This document shows, in pieces, positions 20,503 through 30,530 of a stretch of DNA of 64,000 nucleotides. The notes under the pieces were generated by a model that made no database searches, was not told where the DNA came from, and saw only the letters and a list, made by a program, of their open reading frames with translations. The first letter of the stretch is position 1. Every line of letters begins with the position of its first letter. The DNA is from Aphrocallistes beatrix (lineage: Eukaryota > Porifera > Hexactinellida > Sceptrulophora > Aphrocallistidae): the NCBI GenBank assembly GCA_963281255.1, contig OY725488.1, positions 6,297,524 to 6,361,523 of the forward strand. The letters are read 5' to 3'. The position numbers and the translations under genes are program-made.

Positions 20503-20893
20503 TGGTGCTGGTCCATCTCGCCTTGGGACAGGGTTCCGTCTTGGAAGAGACGAACAAACTGCTTCCAGGTGTCCACAGCAGGTCAATCACCTGTCCAGAA
20601 TGTTCCGGGATACGCACTGGCATCAAGTCCCATGGGGCCTGTGGGGAGAGGATATGGATCTCACAGGAATTGTTGGGGATGGAGTGGGTAAGCCCAGGTG
20701 CGTCCGGTGGTATTGGGACGGAGAATGCGATCAGGTTTGAAGAGTGCTAACTTATGCAACGTGCGGTGAGGATCTGTTGAGGGGGATAGGGTGCAGAGGA
20801 GAAAATGCAGGGCTGAATGGGCTGGAAAAGTCTGTAGATCACATTCTTTTGAAGGACGGTGGTTGCTATAACTTTACTAGGGTCTTTTTGCAT
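20503..20893 (-). pseudogene. MED16 5' fragment, broken
   Basis: It is the reverse copy of the first 130 or so MED16 codons; the start codon equivalent is at 20891-20893. A Trp codon (TGG) of the intact gene has become a TAG stop at about codon 50, and one base is missing in the AGAACGAAC/AGACGAAC region, giving a frameshift. The copy stops where the duplication stops. It cannot make MED16. The plus-strand open frames across it are shadows. Confidence 0.88.
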
Positions 20894-21171
20894 TCAACTA
20901 ACAATAAATCAACAGACTAATACAAACTTAGACCCTTTCCTTATTCCTATGTACTCTTTCTCAATATTTTACAACGCCGGCAGAACCGATCTGGGCACAA
21001 ATATTTTACATGTTGGATGGTTTTATTAAATTATTTCTACGTGTGTGGTATCTCTTTTGCACCAAGAAAATAGCTGTAAATTTAGAAATTAACTATACTG
21101 GTTCTCATTCTGCAGTCACCCATCTCAAGGTTAGTGGAGCAATTAGGTTGACATTTGGAATACATTGATAC

Positions 21172-21617
21172 GAATACAAGTCATTTCGCACCTAAACCAT
21201 TTCGTACTCTTTCCATTTCGTACTTAATTGCAATTTCGTACCTAACACAATTTCGTACCTAATACAATTTCGTACTCATTACAATTTCGTACCTAACACA
21301 ATTTCGTACCTAATACAATTTCGTACCTAACACAATTTCGTATTTATAAAAACACAGTTTCGTATTTATAAAAACACAGTTTCGTATTTATAAAAACACA
21401 ATTTCGTATTTATGAAAACACAATTTCGTATTTATAAAAACACAATTTCGTTTTTATAAAAACACAATTTCGTGTTTATAAAAACACAAATCTGAAAGTG
21501 TATTGAGTACGAAAGAGTATTGGGTACGAAAGTGTATTGGGTACGAAAGTGTATTGGGTACGAAAGTGTCATAATTAAGGTACGAAAGAGTGTTGGGTAC
21601 GAAGTGACCGATACCCC
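21172..21617. mobile_element. 446-bp insert of TTTCGTAC repeats, hAT-like duplication
   Basis: It lies between two copies of ATTGATAC (21164-21171 and 21618-21625), a sequence present once in the left arm. The ends are imperfect inverted repeats, GTCATTTCGCACC and GGTACGAAGTGAC. The inside is made of TTTCGTACCTAACACAA and TTTCGTATTTATAAAAACACA units in one direction and GGTACGAAAG units in the other. The 8-bp duplication suggests a hAT-type non-autonomous element, but its ends are not classical. Confidence 0.6.
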
Positions 21618-21625
21618 ATTGATAC

Positions 21626-22150
21626 TAGGGGTGTCGACGAATCCTCGAATTCTAATACCTGGTTCTCGAATCCTTTGCCAAGCTAATACCCGGGTATTTT
21701 TTTAAGTTTATAGAATACTTTTAATAAATGGTAAGATCATTGCATAGACATTGAATCATGGATTTTTCAGTTTATGTAAGAAAGACTCGTTTGCAAATTA
21801 ACTGAAATGACTCTATTTGTTTAATATACGATAGTAAATTAAATATTTGAGAAATAACAAAGAAATATTGTTGATAAGAAAATTTTCTAACTACTACTAA
21901 ATGAAATCATTCTAAAATAATCTGAAATGTCACGAATATATGTTACTGTTTACTTTTGAAATGTTTGCAGTTTGCACTTGTATTGTAAGTATTCCATATA
22001 TTTTAAAAACACCATGTGGTGATTTTTACCGCTGTTATAGCGTAATCTAATGCCTTTTTATATGATGCGCAATACCCGGGTATCGAATCTCATTCGATTT
22101 TTTGGAACCGGGTCATTACCCGGGTATCTGAGAACCGGGTAACACCCCTA
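21626..22150. mobile_element. hAT-like MITE with 8-bp duplication
   Basis: The 525-bp insert starts TAGGGGTGTC and ends AACACCCCTA, and is flanked by ATTGATAC on both sides (21618-21625, 22151-22158). Subterminal repeats of ATACCCGGGTAT and ACCGGGT are present. No transposase is encoded. Confidence 0.85.
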
Positions 22151-22706
22151 ATTGATACTAGCCTTGGTGGTTTCTGTCATTTTGATAATATTCTCTTGAT
22201 GAAAAATGAACACTTGATTGATTGGAAGAAACCTGAGAACTCGTAATCTCGTTGGAAAATGTGTTTACAGACTTTTTTAAAAATATTAATTAAAAAGTAC
22301 CTTTAAGTTTAAACCTTCCCTGAATGTTATTGCAATTCTTTCACCACAAATGTACTATTTTCTCCCTTTCCCCTCTCTATTTCTCTGAAATTAATTAGGA
22401 CAGACACGCTAAATGAATAAGATTCGGTCAGTTCATCTCTAAATTAGGACTGCATGGGAAACTTGAGTATGCTGGAACATTTTAGATAATCAGCAACGAA
22501 TCATTTCCAGAAATTAAGTTTAATTAAACAAATTTCTGGAAATGATTCGCTCATGAAGTATTCAATTTCCTAACACATCCTCCGTCCCATCTCTAAGAAG
22601 TCTCTACATCTCATACCACAACCATAATATCACATTCCTAGATTTGTCAGCAATTTCAATTTTCTCTTTGTAGTATGTACTTAGCGATGTAAGAATAAAA
22701 AAATAC

Positions 22707-22871
22707 TTAGCTGTTCAATTTGTCACCACCTACCTATAATTGGTGACAAATTGAACAGCTAAATGTTTTTTTAACCATCGGATTTTTTGTACATCGGGTT
22801 ATTTTGTCTATCGGGTTATTTTGTCGTTTTAGCAGTGCAATCAAATGGACAAAACAACACGATTTCGACTG
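22707..22871. mobile_element. Hairpin next to a pogo/Tigger-related terminus
   Basis: A near-perfect hairpin (TTAGCTGTTCAATTTGTCACC and complement, 22707-22762) is followed by ATCGGGTTATTTTGTC repeats. A terminus reading ACACGATTTCGACTG ends at 22871 and is followed by TA. That terminus differs at only a few bases from the end of the Tigger element at 5232. It is probably a one-ended relic of a sister family. Confidence 0.6.
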
Positions 22872-23180
22872 TATATGAAATTAGATTAAAAGTGAAGACG
22901 CATTGATCATAAAGGTAAAAAACAACAATAAATTTGATATGATCATTATTTTTTAGGATCCACAGTGTACATAGGATACAATGCAGTTGTGTAAGACTAT
23001 GTCTACTAAATGATATGAATCCAAATTCCTGGTTAAATAAGTATCCAAATAAGTTTAGCTATCCTAATTACTAAACGATGGAAAAGTATATAATAACAGA
23101 AACAATGCCAAAAACCAGATAAAACCAACAGCAACTATTAATCTACTCCAAAAGCAACATTTCGATTTATTCGATACAAA

Positions 23181-24938
23181 ATGTACCACTGCACAATCAA
23201 AAATGCAATAGCCGAACTCGACCAAGGAAAAACCGCTGAAAATGCAAAACAGGCAATACTTCGTGAGTTAGACTGTTTCGTACTGGACAATTCTCTTCGG
23301 GAGAGCACGGTCGGTCAAATAAAAGGACACACACTTGCAGATAAATGGAAAATTTTCAAAGAAGTAAAGAAGTGCGGCTTTCAGAACATCGCAGTAGCTG
23401 CCTTTTCAGATGAGGAACGTGTAGACGACGAGTTCGTCAAACAATTATTCGAGAAAGGAGAAGATATGACTAAGCTCCATGCGTTCTGTAACTTCATAGG
23501 TGGCGTTAATGAAGATGGTACAATCATTGCTGAGACAGTCCCGACTACACTTCTCAAGATGAAAGAGCTCAAACTACGCAATCCCATCATTGAGATTGAC
23601 CTGGCTGATCAAAGGATAGATTGGACAAAAAAGTTGATAGTTGAGGAACTGTGTCAACTTCTGTTGGAAAGGATTAAATGGAGCAAACAGCATCTTTGTC
23701 CCAATTCCAAGATATTCATAAATCTGAGAGACTTCACCACTGCCATGACCAAATCCCCGGAACGTGTCCTGAGAGTGGTCCAGTATCTCAGCTCTTTAAA
23801 TGAACTGAGTCGTCCGATAGGATTGATGTACGAGGAACCCACTGGACGCTTTCTAGGCGAGCAAATGGGACTATGGACGAGCAGCATTCGTGAGGTAATG
23901 AACAGTGAAGGATGGAACAATGGTCACTTGTTGGTACATGTTCATCAGTATTTGGGTCTAGCAGAGAGTGTCCAACTGGAGTGCTTAAAGACAGGAGCAG
24001 ATGGCATTTGGGCAGGTGTTTGTGAGGAGGGGGCAGCATTCGGACATGCTTGTTCCAGTATCACACTCTTGAATCTGATTTGCATGGGTAACAAGAAAGT
24101 TCTGAAGAGGTACAACTGCACTTACTTAAGGAATGCTGCTATAGAAGTAACGAAAATTACAACCGGTATACCTCCACACCCCCGTCAATGTCTGTACGGG
24201 GAAAGGGCATTGGATAGTGTGTTTGATTTCGGTGGTATTGCTGGTGGTAGGAGTAGACTACATTCTTTCGACTTAGCAAAATTTTTCGGTGAAGTGCCGC
24301 CAATTCGTATTAGTACACTCTCTTCAGCGGATATGCTGAAAGAACAGATGTTAAATACTTTTGGTTTCAACGCTGATTTCACTGATGAGAAAATGGCTAT
24401 CATGAGAAAGAAAATCATCCAGGACCTGGTTGGTAATCGAAAGGAGGAGTATATGAGTCCTGTGGGATTAGCGCTCCTCTTTGATCGGTGCGGTGGTCGT
24501 TTGAATGTCAAAATGAAGAATATAATTGATAGGTGGGATATGAGTACGCCTCATTGGGAAGTGTTGAGATCTCAACTCCGCATAATCTGGGATGAACTGG
24601 ATAAAAGTGAAAAACCTAGTCAACAAGACGATGATGCACTCGAATTTGAAACATTTTTCGGACGATTTTTGAAACCATACCACCCGACTATCGCATATAG
24701 AGACGCAAGAAAGGCATTGAAAGCTCTCGACATGGATAAAGATGGCAAGGTTGAATGGTCGGAATTTATGGTCTATATTAAGTGGGCCGTCTACGAATAC
24801 TCTGACATCAGTGACCTGGAAGAGCTGCTCTCTGTCATGTTCAAGAAAGGACTGTTTATGGGAATGGAAAGTGAGGTACCCACTCCGCTTGCGGGCGGCA
24901 GTCCATTGGATCAGTTTTGCATATTTCCTAACAAATAA
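23181..24938 (+). CDS. HMGL-like TIM-barrel protein with C-terminal EF-hand
   Basis: The protein has 585 residues in one exon, starting at the first ATG. Residues about 60-345 look like the HMG-CoA lyase/isopropylmalate synthase superfamily (DRE-TIM metallolyases). LLVHVHQYLGLAES near residue 250 gives an H-x-H metal-binding pair, and LKTGADGIWAGVCEEGAAFGH matches the superfamily's A-G-A...G.GE..G block. The Asp that normally follows the second His (HxHND) is replaced (HVHQY), so catalysis is uncertain. Residues 517-529 (DMDKDGKVEWSEF) form a canonical EF-hand loop with D-x-D-x-D-G and a final E. I do not recognise a named gene with this fusion. The substrate is unknown. The upstream 500 bp abut the duplicated promoter side of the NHL gene. 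Confidence 0.65.
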   Translation: MYHCTIKNAIAELDQGKTAENAKQAILRELDCFVLDNSLRESTVGQIKGHTLADKWKIFKEVKKCGFQNIAVAAFSDEERVDDEFVKQLFEKGEDMTKLHAFCNFIGGVNEDGTIIAETVPTTLLKMKELKLRNPIIEIDLADQRIDWTKKLIVEELCQLLLERIKWSKQHLCPNSKIFINLRDFTTAMTKSPERVLRVVQYLSSLNELSRPIGLMYEEPTGRFLGEQMGLWTSSIREVMNSEGWNNGHLLVHVHQYLGLAESVQLECLKTGADGIWAGVCEEGAAFGHACSSITLLNLICMGNKKVLKRYNCTYLRNAAIEVTKITTGIPPHPRQCLYGERALDSVFDFGGIAGGRSRLHSFDLAKFFGEVPPIRISTLSSADMLKEQMLNTFGFNADFTDEKMAIMRKKIIQDLVGNRKEEYMSPVGLALLFDRCGGRLNVKMKNIIDRWDMSTPHWEVLRSQLRIIWDELDKSEKPSQQDDDALEFETFFGRFLKPYHPTIAYRDARKALKALDMDKDGKVEWSEFMVYIKWAVYEYSDISDLEELLSVMFKKGLFMGMESEVPTPLAGGSPLDQFCIFPNK

Positions 24939-25029
24939 AATATTTATTGCATTATTTGTCCCTGAGTGTTCGTTTGAGTGTGCATTATAAAATAAAGATA
25001 ACAATAGATCTTCTCTTAATTAATTAATA

Positions 25030-25297
25030 CAGTACACTCGCTAATCCGAATACTCCATTATTAGGATCCGAACACAAAAAATATAATTTCATTCGGCTCT
25101 ACGTTTTAAATCGACGTTTATGAGATTGAGGGACCTCGTTAGAGGAAATAATAACCTTAGTATTCTAACATTAGAAATGTATTATTGTTATTCCCCATTT
25201 AAATAAATGTTATTTTACTAATAGTCGTACCACATTCACTAACTACGATTTTTTAGATCATTATTACTGAGCTCTTCGGATTAGCGAAGGTTTACTG
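25030..25297. mobile_element. Tigger/pogo-type MITE
   Basis: It starts CAGTACACTCGCTAATCCGAA and ends TTCGGATTAGCGAAGGTTTACTG, with TA on both sides; the ends are quoted as near-matching inverted repeats. Length 268 bp, non-coding. A second, differently built terminus (CGGATTAGCGAGGGTGTACTG, then TA) ends at 25566. A truncated relative is at 33840. Confidence 0.8.
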
Positions 25298-25580
25298 TAC
25301 ATTGAAAGCCGCTTAATCGGGACAATCTATAGGAAATGATAGTTTTATATACAAAACATTTTCAATTTTTTCGATGAAATATCGACACTTTATAGCAAAT
25401 ATATATCCATAAAAAGGTGTCAACATATAGTTTTATATTAACAATGGACTTATAATTTCGTCATTATTGCTTTTTAACAAATTTTCTCAATTCAATGTAA
25501 GATGTAGAGGCGAAGAATTGGATTTGTGTGCCCTTAACGAGGTTTCGGATTAGCGAGGGTGTACTGTAACAAATACGTAT
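25298..25580. other. AT-rich sequence ending in a second Tigger-type terminus
   Basis: It holds no gene. The 25540-25566 end resembles the family terminus but the partner end could not be identified. Confidence 0.4.
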
Positions 25581-25581
25581 C

Positions 25582-25760
25582 CTATATATTAAAACGCTAG
25601 GATCTTTTTATTTGTTTGTTTGTTCGAATTGATTAAATAATTGGCATGTAGGTGTCAAATGATGATTTTACAGTTAAGTTCTAAAGTCTAAGTGAAAAAT
25701 ATAGAACTTTTTTCACACTTTTTCTATATAATATATATAGTATAGCTTGACCCTCACAAT
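25582..25760 (+). repeat. Repeat family B fragment
   Basis: It begins ATATTAAAACGCTAGGATC, then a T/G-rich stretch, TTCGAATTGATTAAATAATTGG and CATGTAGGTGTCAAATGATG, as in the copies at 16795, 20085 (reverse) and 55915. Confidence 0.7.
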
Positions 25761-25780
25761 ATAAATCATTATACAACACT

Positions 25781-26122
25781 CCGCCAGAGGCATCCTTCGG
25801 ACGTCTAGGCTCATATTGATTAATTATAAGGGGGATGACATCTCTGAATATGTCTAGCTTACTGTGATGATAGCTGCATCATATGTGAGGTATGTTAGTA
25901 TACAGAATCTATTAAAGTTTCAGCCTCCTATCTCCTATAATGGATGGGTTATGCTCGAATAACTGTATTTCTTAACTTTTAAAAATGTGACAATGACGTC
26001 ATAGTTCCATGATGAATCGACATTTTCGTCTGAGGTCAGAACTTAGTGGAACCATAGCCAAAAGACTCCCACATGCCAAAATCAGCTTATACGCCTGGCA
26101 GTTTCTTCAATCAATTCGTTAC
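25781..26122 (+). repeat. Repeat family A copy with most of its head lost
   Basis: Only CCGCCAGAGGCATCCTTCGG of the head remains, followed by the ATAAGGGGGATGACATCTC block, a deletion, the ATGATAGCTGCATCATATG block, one TGACGTCA at 25995 and the CAATTCGTTAC end. Confidence 0.85.
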
Positions 26123-26136
26123 ATATACATATATAC

Positions 26137-26169
<33 letters not shown>

Positions 26170-26172
<3 letters not shown>

Positions 26173-26610
26173 TGGAACCTGTATATAACGGCCACCCAAG
26201 GGACTGGACAAAATTGGTCGTTATACACAGGTGGCCGTTATATACAGGTGATTGTCTTAATCCCAAAAAGGTATCAACGTAGTGAAATGAATATCAAGCT
26301 TTTAGAAATCTATTACTTGAAGTAATAATGAAACTTGTTTATCGTTCGTAACATGTTCTGTCATAAACACATAAAAGGTGAAAAAGGTGATGGTCGTTAG
26401 ACAGGTAGTGACCATTATAGACAGATAATGGCCGTTATACACAGTTTTTGGGTCAGTAAGGGACTGCAAATGGGTGGCCGCTGGCCGCTTTGAGCAGGTG
26501 ACCGCTATACACAGGGTCAATATTATGGAATTTCGGACGGGACTGTTCAATGGTGGCCGCTATAGACAGGTGACCGTTATACAGAGTGGCCGTTATAGCA
26601 GGTTCGACTG
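26170..26610. mobile_element. Tc1/pogo-type MITE (GAACCTGTATATAACGG class)
   Basis: The 441-bp element has ends CAGTGGAACCTGTATATAACGG and its imperfect complement GCCGTTATAGCAGGTTCGACTG, with TA on both sides (26168-26169, 26611-26612). Several internal TGGCCGTTATA repeats alternate direction. The open frames across it are repeat-driven. Confidence 0.85.
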
Positions 26611-26854
26611 TATATATATATACAGTACCCGGATAAAAATATTCGACCACCACAAAAACCTCCATACAATCAGTATTAAAGTGGGTCTATTTATAATGGA
26701 ATTATTACTCAAACTGTAAGAAATATTCCATTTTTGATTTCTAATTCGTAAACTACACATCCGAATTACTCATTTTTTAAACTTTCATGCAAATTATCAT
26801 TCCCATGTAGAAAATTATCAACATGTGTCACTTTATCTACCTTATAATTGATCA

Positions 26855-26940
26855 ATGTGACCGCAGGCGCCCAAACGGCGCCTCCGGCGGACACTTTTTT
26901 TCCGCCAGCCGCGCAGCGCAAGTAAGCGAAGCGCGCTTGT
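26855..26940 (-). repeat. Isolated GC-rich head of family A, reverse
   Basis: It contains GGCGCCTCCGGCGGACAC, a T-run in the hairpin loop, CCGCGCAGCGCAAG and GCGAAGCGCGCTTGT. It is followed by TATAGTATACTATA. The rest of the unit is absent. Confidence 0.8.
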
Positions 26941-27061
26941 ATAGTATACTATACAGTATTACACACATACACAAACATTAATCGAGTTTTAATAGTAAGG
27001 ATTATTTCTATTACTCATTAATAATACGGGTGTACCTCACTTGACAACACTAATTGCATGA

Positions 27062-27634
27062 ATTAATATTTGGACGAGATCTCTTGTGTCGCGCCTGGCT
27101 TTACTTCCGATTACAAAGAAGCAGAACACTTCATGAAGTTTTTCAATTTCCCAAAAGATGGTGCTCTTCGTGAAAATGGTATCGAGCCATTCCAAGACCT
27201 GTGTAGCAGAGTGGACCATGGGTCACTGGGGTCACATAAATCGCTGGGTTAGTTGGGTCATGGGTCACGACCTCTTGACCCAGTGACCCAGTCACTGGGT
27301 CACTGGATTACAGGGTCATGGGTCATGGGTCACAACCCCTTGACCCAGAGACCGTGCAGGCGATCTCTGTAGTTTTAGAAGGTTATAAGAATAAATTAAT
27401 GATTAACATCATTTACTTGTATGTGTTGTGTTAAACTAGTCTGGGTCAGTGTCACGTACTGGGTCACTGGGTCACATACTGGGTCACTGGGTCACGTACT
27501 GGGTCACTGGGTCATGGGTCACTGGGTTATGGGTCACGCATGCAATGGGTCAGATGGGTCATGGGTCACTGTAAGTGACCCATGGTCCACTCTGCTGTGT
27601 AGACTACCAAAACAACAAGATTCCAAAGGTGAGT
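27062..27634 (+). pseudogene. Unidentified exon split by a hAT insertion
   Basis: Before the insert the frame reads SDYKEAEHFMKFFNFPKDG and ENGIEPFQDLC; after it, the same frame reads RLPKQQDSK and then a GTGAGT donor-like site at 27630. Taking out the 388-bp element and one 8-bp copy restores one continuous frame. I do not recognise the protein. With the insert in place the frame meets a stop inside the element at 27252, so this exon is broken or the element must be removed by splicing. Confidence 0.5.
27207..27594. mobile_element. hAT-type MITE made of TGGGTCAC repeats
   Basis: The ends are CAGAGTGGACCATGGGTCAC and its exact complement. The flanking 8-bp duplication is CTGTGTAG (27199-27206, 27595-27602). 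The inside is largely GGGTCACTGGGTCA in both orientations, with a unique stretch of about 75 bp at 27350-27440. Confidence 0.9.
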
Positions 27635-27639
27635 GATTT

Positions 27640-28010
27640 CTTAAGACTTAAGTAATGTAATTATTCTAGAAGCCTAGACTCAAGTTTATTAGAACAATTG
27701 ACTGGGTTTAAAAAACTGCGAAAAAGTATTTACCTTCCCCCAATTTATTGAATGCAATCCTCGTTACTCCAAAAACATGGGCATAAGTCATAAGAACCTT
27801 ATTTTACATCGAAAGCCTGCTGCCTATCAGCTTTGAAAAATGTAAATTTGGCCCTTAAGGTTTTCCATGAATCAACTTCAGTCGGACAGTTAGCATATAC
27901 CATGGAAGAGACTATCGTGTTGTTGCGATGTCTTCACTCTTCCCACACCGTACTAGACAGAACTGTTTCTACAGTAGAGGAATTCGCCAACTTTTCCTTA
28001 TAATAAAAAA
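27640..28010. other. Intergenic, nothing recognised
   Basis: It follows a donor-like site at 27630. A frame with CMEETIVLLRC-like content near 27900 is too short to support a gene. Confidence 0.35.
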
Positions 28011-28881
28011 TCGAGAGAGCATGCTCGTTAGGTCGAGAGAGCATGCTCGTTAAGAAATTTAAGGAACATGTTTCTACAAAAAGTGTCCCCCCTACAAAAT
28101 CTGTCCCCCCCTAAACATACTGTGATATATTTTGTAAACATCCATGGTACTTTACAAAAACTGTTCCCCCCCTTTACAAAATCTGTTCCTGTCAAAACAG
28201 ATACATGTAAAAATCTAGCACTTATTTGCTTTACTGCTTTGATGACGATACACAATGAATAAATCATGATAAAATAACTTCTATTTACTATGCACACTGC
28301 ACAAAAGCAGATTTATGTAAACAGCTAAATACGTACTGTTTTCAAATCATAACTATGTACAAAGTATGCATACATATTTTCATTATTTTCATGCGTTTCT
28401 TACTACCGTATTGGATGGCTAATATGCATTGTCATTTTGATGATTTAAACAGTGAAGCAAAGAATTGCTAGAATTTTCCAGGTTTCACATAGGATGAAAA
28501 TCATGCCATATTTAGGGGGGCAGATTTTGTATAGGGGGGGGGGACAGCTTTTGTAAGTACCATGGATGTTTTACAAAATCTATCATAGCATGTTTAGGGG
28601 GGGGGACATATTTTGTAGGGGGAGGGACAGTTTTTGTAAAGTACCATGGATATTTTACAAAATCTGTCCGGGGGGGACACTTTTTGTAAAAACAATGCTC
28701 TCTCGACCTAGCGAGCATGCTCTCTCGACTTAATGAGCATGCTCTCTCGACCTAATGAGCATGCTCTCTCGACCTAATGAGCATGCTCTCTCGACTTAAC
28801 GAGCATGCTCTTCGACTTAATGAGCATGCTCTCTCGACCTAATGAGTATGCTCTCTCGACCTAATGAGCATGCTCTCTCGA
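28011..28881. repeat. Palindromic element with 22-bp end repeats
   Basis: The left end has two and the right end about nine units of GAGCATGCTCTCTCGACCTAAT (each itself containing the palindrome GAGCATGCTC). Inside both ends lie inverted blocks with TTTTACAAAAWCTGTCCCCCC and CCATGGTACTT-type sequence (28076-28200 and 28520-28692). The central 300 bp are unique. No transposase or clear target duplication was found. Confidence 0.75.
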
Positions 28882-28973
28882 CTCTTCAATATCTCAACTT
28901 TTCATCAAAAGTTTTCAATGATTTCAGTAGAATGATTTCTCAAACAGAATAATTAATCCTGTAACTACGTATA

Positions 28974-29401
28974 CCGTATTTCCCTGAATAAGCGCCGGGG
29001 GCTTGAATAAGCGCCGGTTTGAATAAGCGCCGGGTCTAAAGGGTGAGCGAAATAAATAAGCGCCGGGGCTTGAATAAGCGCCGGGGATCGAATAAGCGTC
29101 GGACGCCGGGGCATTTTAGTTCTCTGAAAATCATATCAAACTAGTATTGTCAGTAGTGGCATAGATAGAAGTGCTTTTTGAAACATTACATTATGCTTTT
29201 TTAATAGAACTAACATTCTCAGTTGTGGCAAAAATAAAAGTGCCAGTCAATGTAGTAAACAAAAAAAAAGAGCGCCGGGTCAAAATAGCGAATGAAAAAA
29301 ATAAGCGCCGGGGCTTGAATAAGCGCCGGTTTGAATAAGCGCCGGGTCTAAAGGGTGCATGAAATAAATAAGCGCCCGGGCGCTTATTCGAAGCAATACG
29401 G
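28974..29401. mobile_element. MITE with GAATAAGCGCCGG repeats
   Basis: It starts CCGTATTTCCCTGAATAAG and ends TTATTCGAAGCAATACGG, with TA on both sides. Many GAATAAGCGCCGG units stand in direct order near both ends. It is non-coding. Confidence 0.8.
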
Positions 29402-29403
29402 TA

Positions 29404-30440
29404 TTCCAAGCATTAGACCTTAACACATGTTTTACTGATCTTTTCCCTTCTTATCAGCCTGTTTGCATGTAGAGAATCGAAATAGACAAGATATTGTAGT
29501 CATCTTCTCATTGAGAGGATATCATCAATTGCTATGACCATAGCATTCTATATATAGAATGCTATGCTATGACTTTACCAGGTACAATCTTCGGGAAGTA
29601 AATTATTTCAGTGGTTTCCAAGGGAACCAGTCAACTCATCCCAAATACCAAAACTTCCAAAAGCACTAAGTCAACTCCATGAGAGATATTTGTAAGAACA
29701 CAGCGAAAGGCAGGATTTTCTGTTGACTTGGTGCGAGATGGCATGTTGTATGAGTTGGCATGTTGTACGAATTGGCAGTGGTACGAGTCGACTGGCATTC
29801 GTTTCCAAGGTATGTTTGAAGGTTTTATTCATCGTCACAGGAGGCAGGCTTTACTAAACTCTAGAACATCACTTAAAATTTTGTGAGTGTGAACTCGTAA
29901 CAGGATCGAAAAGGATTAACCCCTCCGGCTCCGGACCCATCTCAATGGGCCACTGCCATTTTGAATGATCTGTCCTGTCTCGTTCCAACTGTTTTTCTTC
30001 ATATTCTCAGAATCATCAATTTGTTAAAATATAAAATCTCGTCTGACTACTGGAACAGGTTCATAATTTACACGATTTGGGGAATAGTTACTCTACATCT
30101 GGAAAGAGAACAGTGGATATCGTGAAAATAGATGGTAAAGCAGCTAATAATAAATCAGAATATATATTTATAAGTCAAAAAGTTATAGAGAACTGCTTTT
30201 TAGTGGACTAGGGTCAAATATTTAAGAAGTAAATAATCAAATATTAAACAGAAGGTAGAAAGTTTGTGGAGCTTATACTTACCAGGCTAATTTCATAGTA
30301 AATAGTTGTGGTTTACGAATAATTCCCATCCACTACTTCATCCCTCCAAAATTTTGAGGTTTATACCAGGCCTTATAAGGAGGCTATGGCTGAGCCAAGA
30401 TTATCCAAAATCTTGGCCAATTATACTTTGGTCCATGACA
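29404..30440. other. Intergenic kilobase, nothing recognised
   Basis: It includes a small hairpin (TAGCATTCTATATATAGAATGCTA near 29543-29566, of which the first 18 bases are quoted by position only). No coding or element ends were recognised. Confidence 0.4.
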
Positions 30441-30449
30441 TATATACGT

Positions 30450-30530
30450 ATATATCTGCAAAGAATTGATTGAACAAACTGCCAGGCACAGAAAGCTGAT
30501 TTTTGCATATATTGAAATTTCTATTCGCAT
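30450..30530 (-). repeat. Repeat family A, tail-end fragment
   Basis: It contains AAAGAATTGATTGAACAAAC, GCCAGGCACAGAAAGCTGA and TTTTTGCATAT, then leaves the family. The short ORF at 30466 runs on this repeat edge. Confidence 0.6.

Larger units (their letters stand above)
20503..22652 (-). repeat. Right arm of the inverted segmental duplication
   Basis: In reverse complement, this arm matches 7310-7932 (at 20503..21105) and 4664-5229 (in pieces from 21106 to 22652). It lacks the Tigger element of the left arm but carries three insertions of its own: a 30-bp filler near 21111-21140, an insert at 21172-21617 and a hAT-like element at 21626-22150. A small hairpin rearrangement lies near 22505-22555. 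Confidence 0.88.

Noticed and set aside
20355..20750. 131-codon plus-strand frame
   Set aside because: It runs across a repeat head and the antisense of the broken MED16 copy.
21200..21600. TTTCGTAC repeats as a regulatory binding-site array
   Set aside because: They lie wholly inside an insertion with target duplication, so the simplest reading is mobile-element sequence.
24468..25004. 178-codon minus-strand frame over the end of the HMGL/EF-hand gene
   Set aside because: Antisense to a frame with a canonical EF-hand; no domain on the minus strand.
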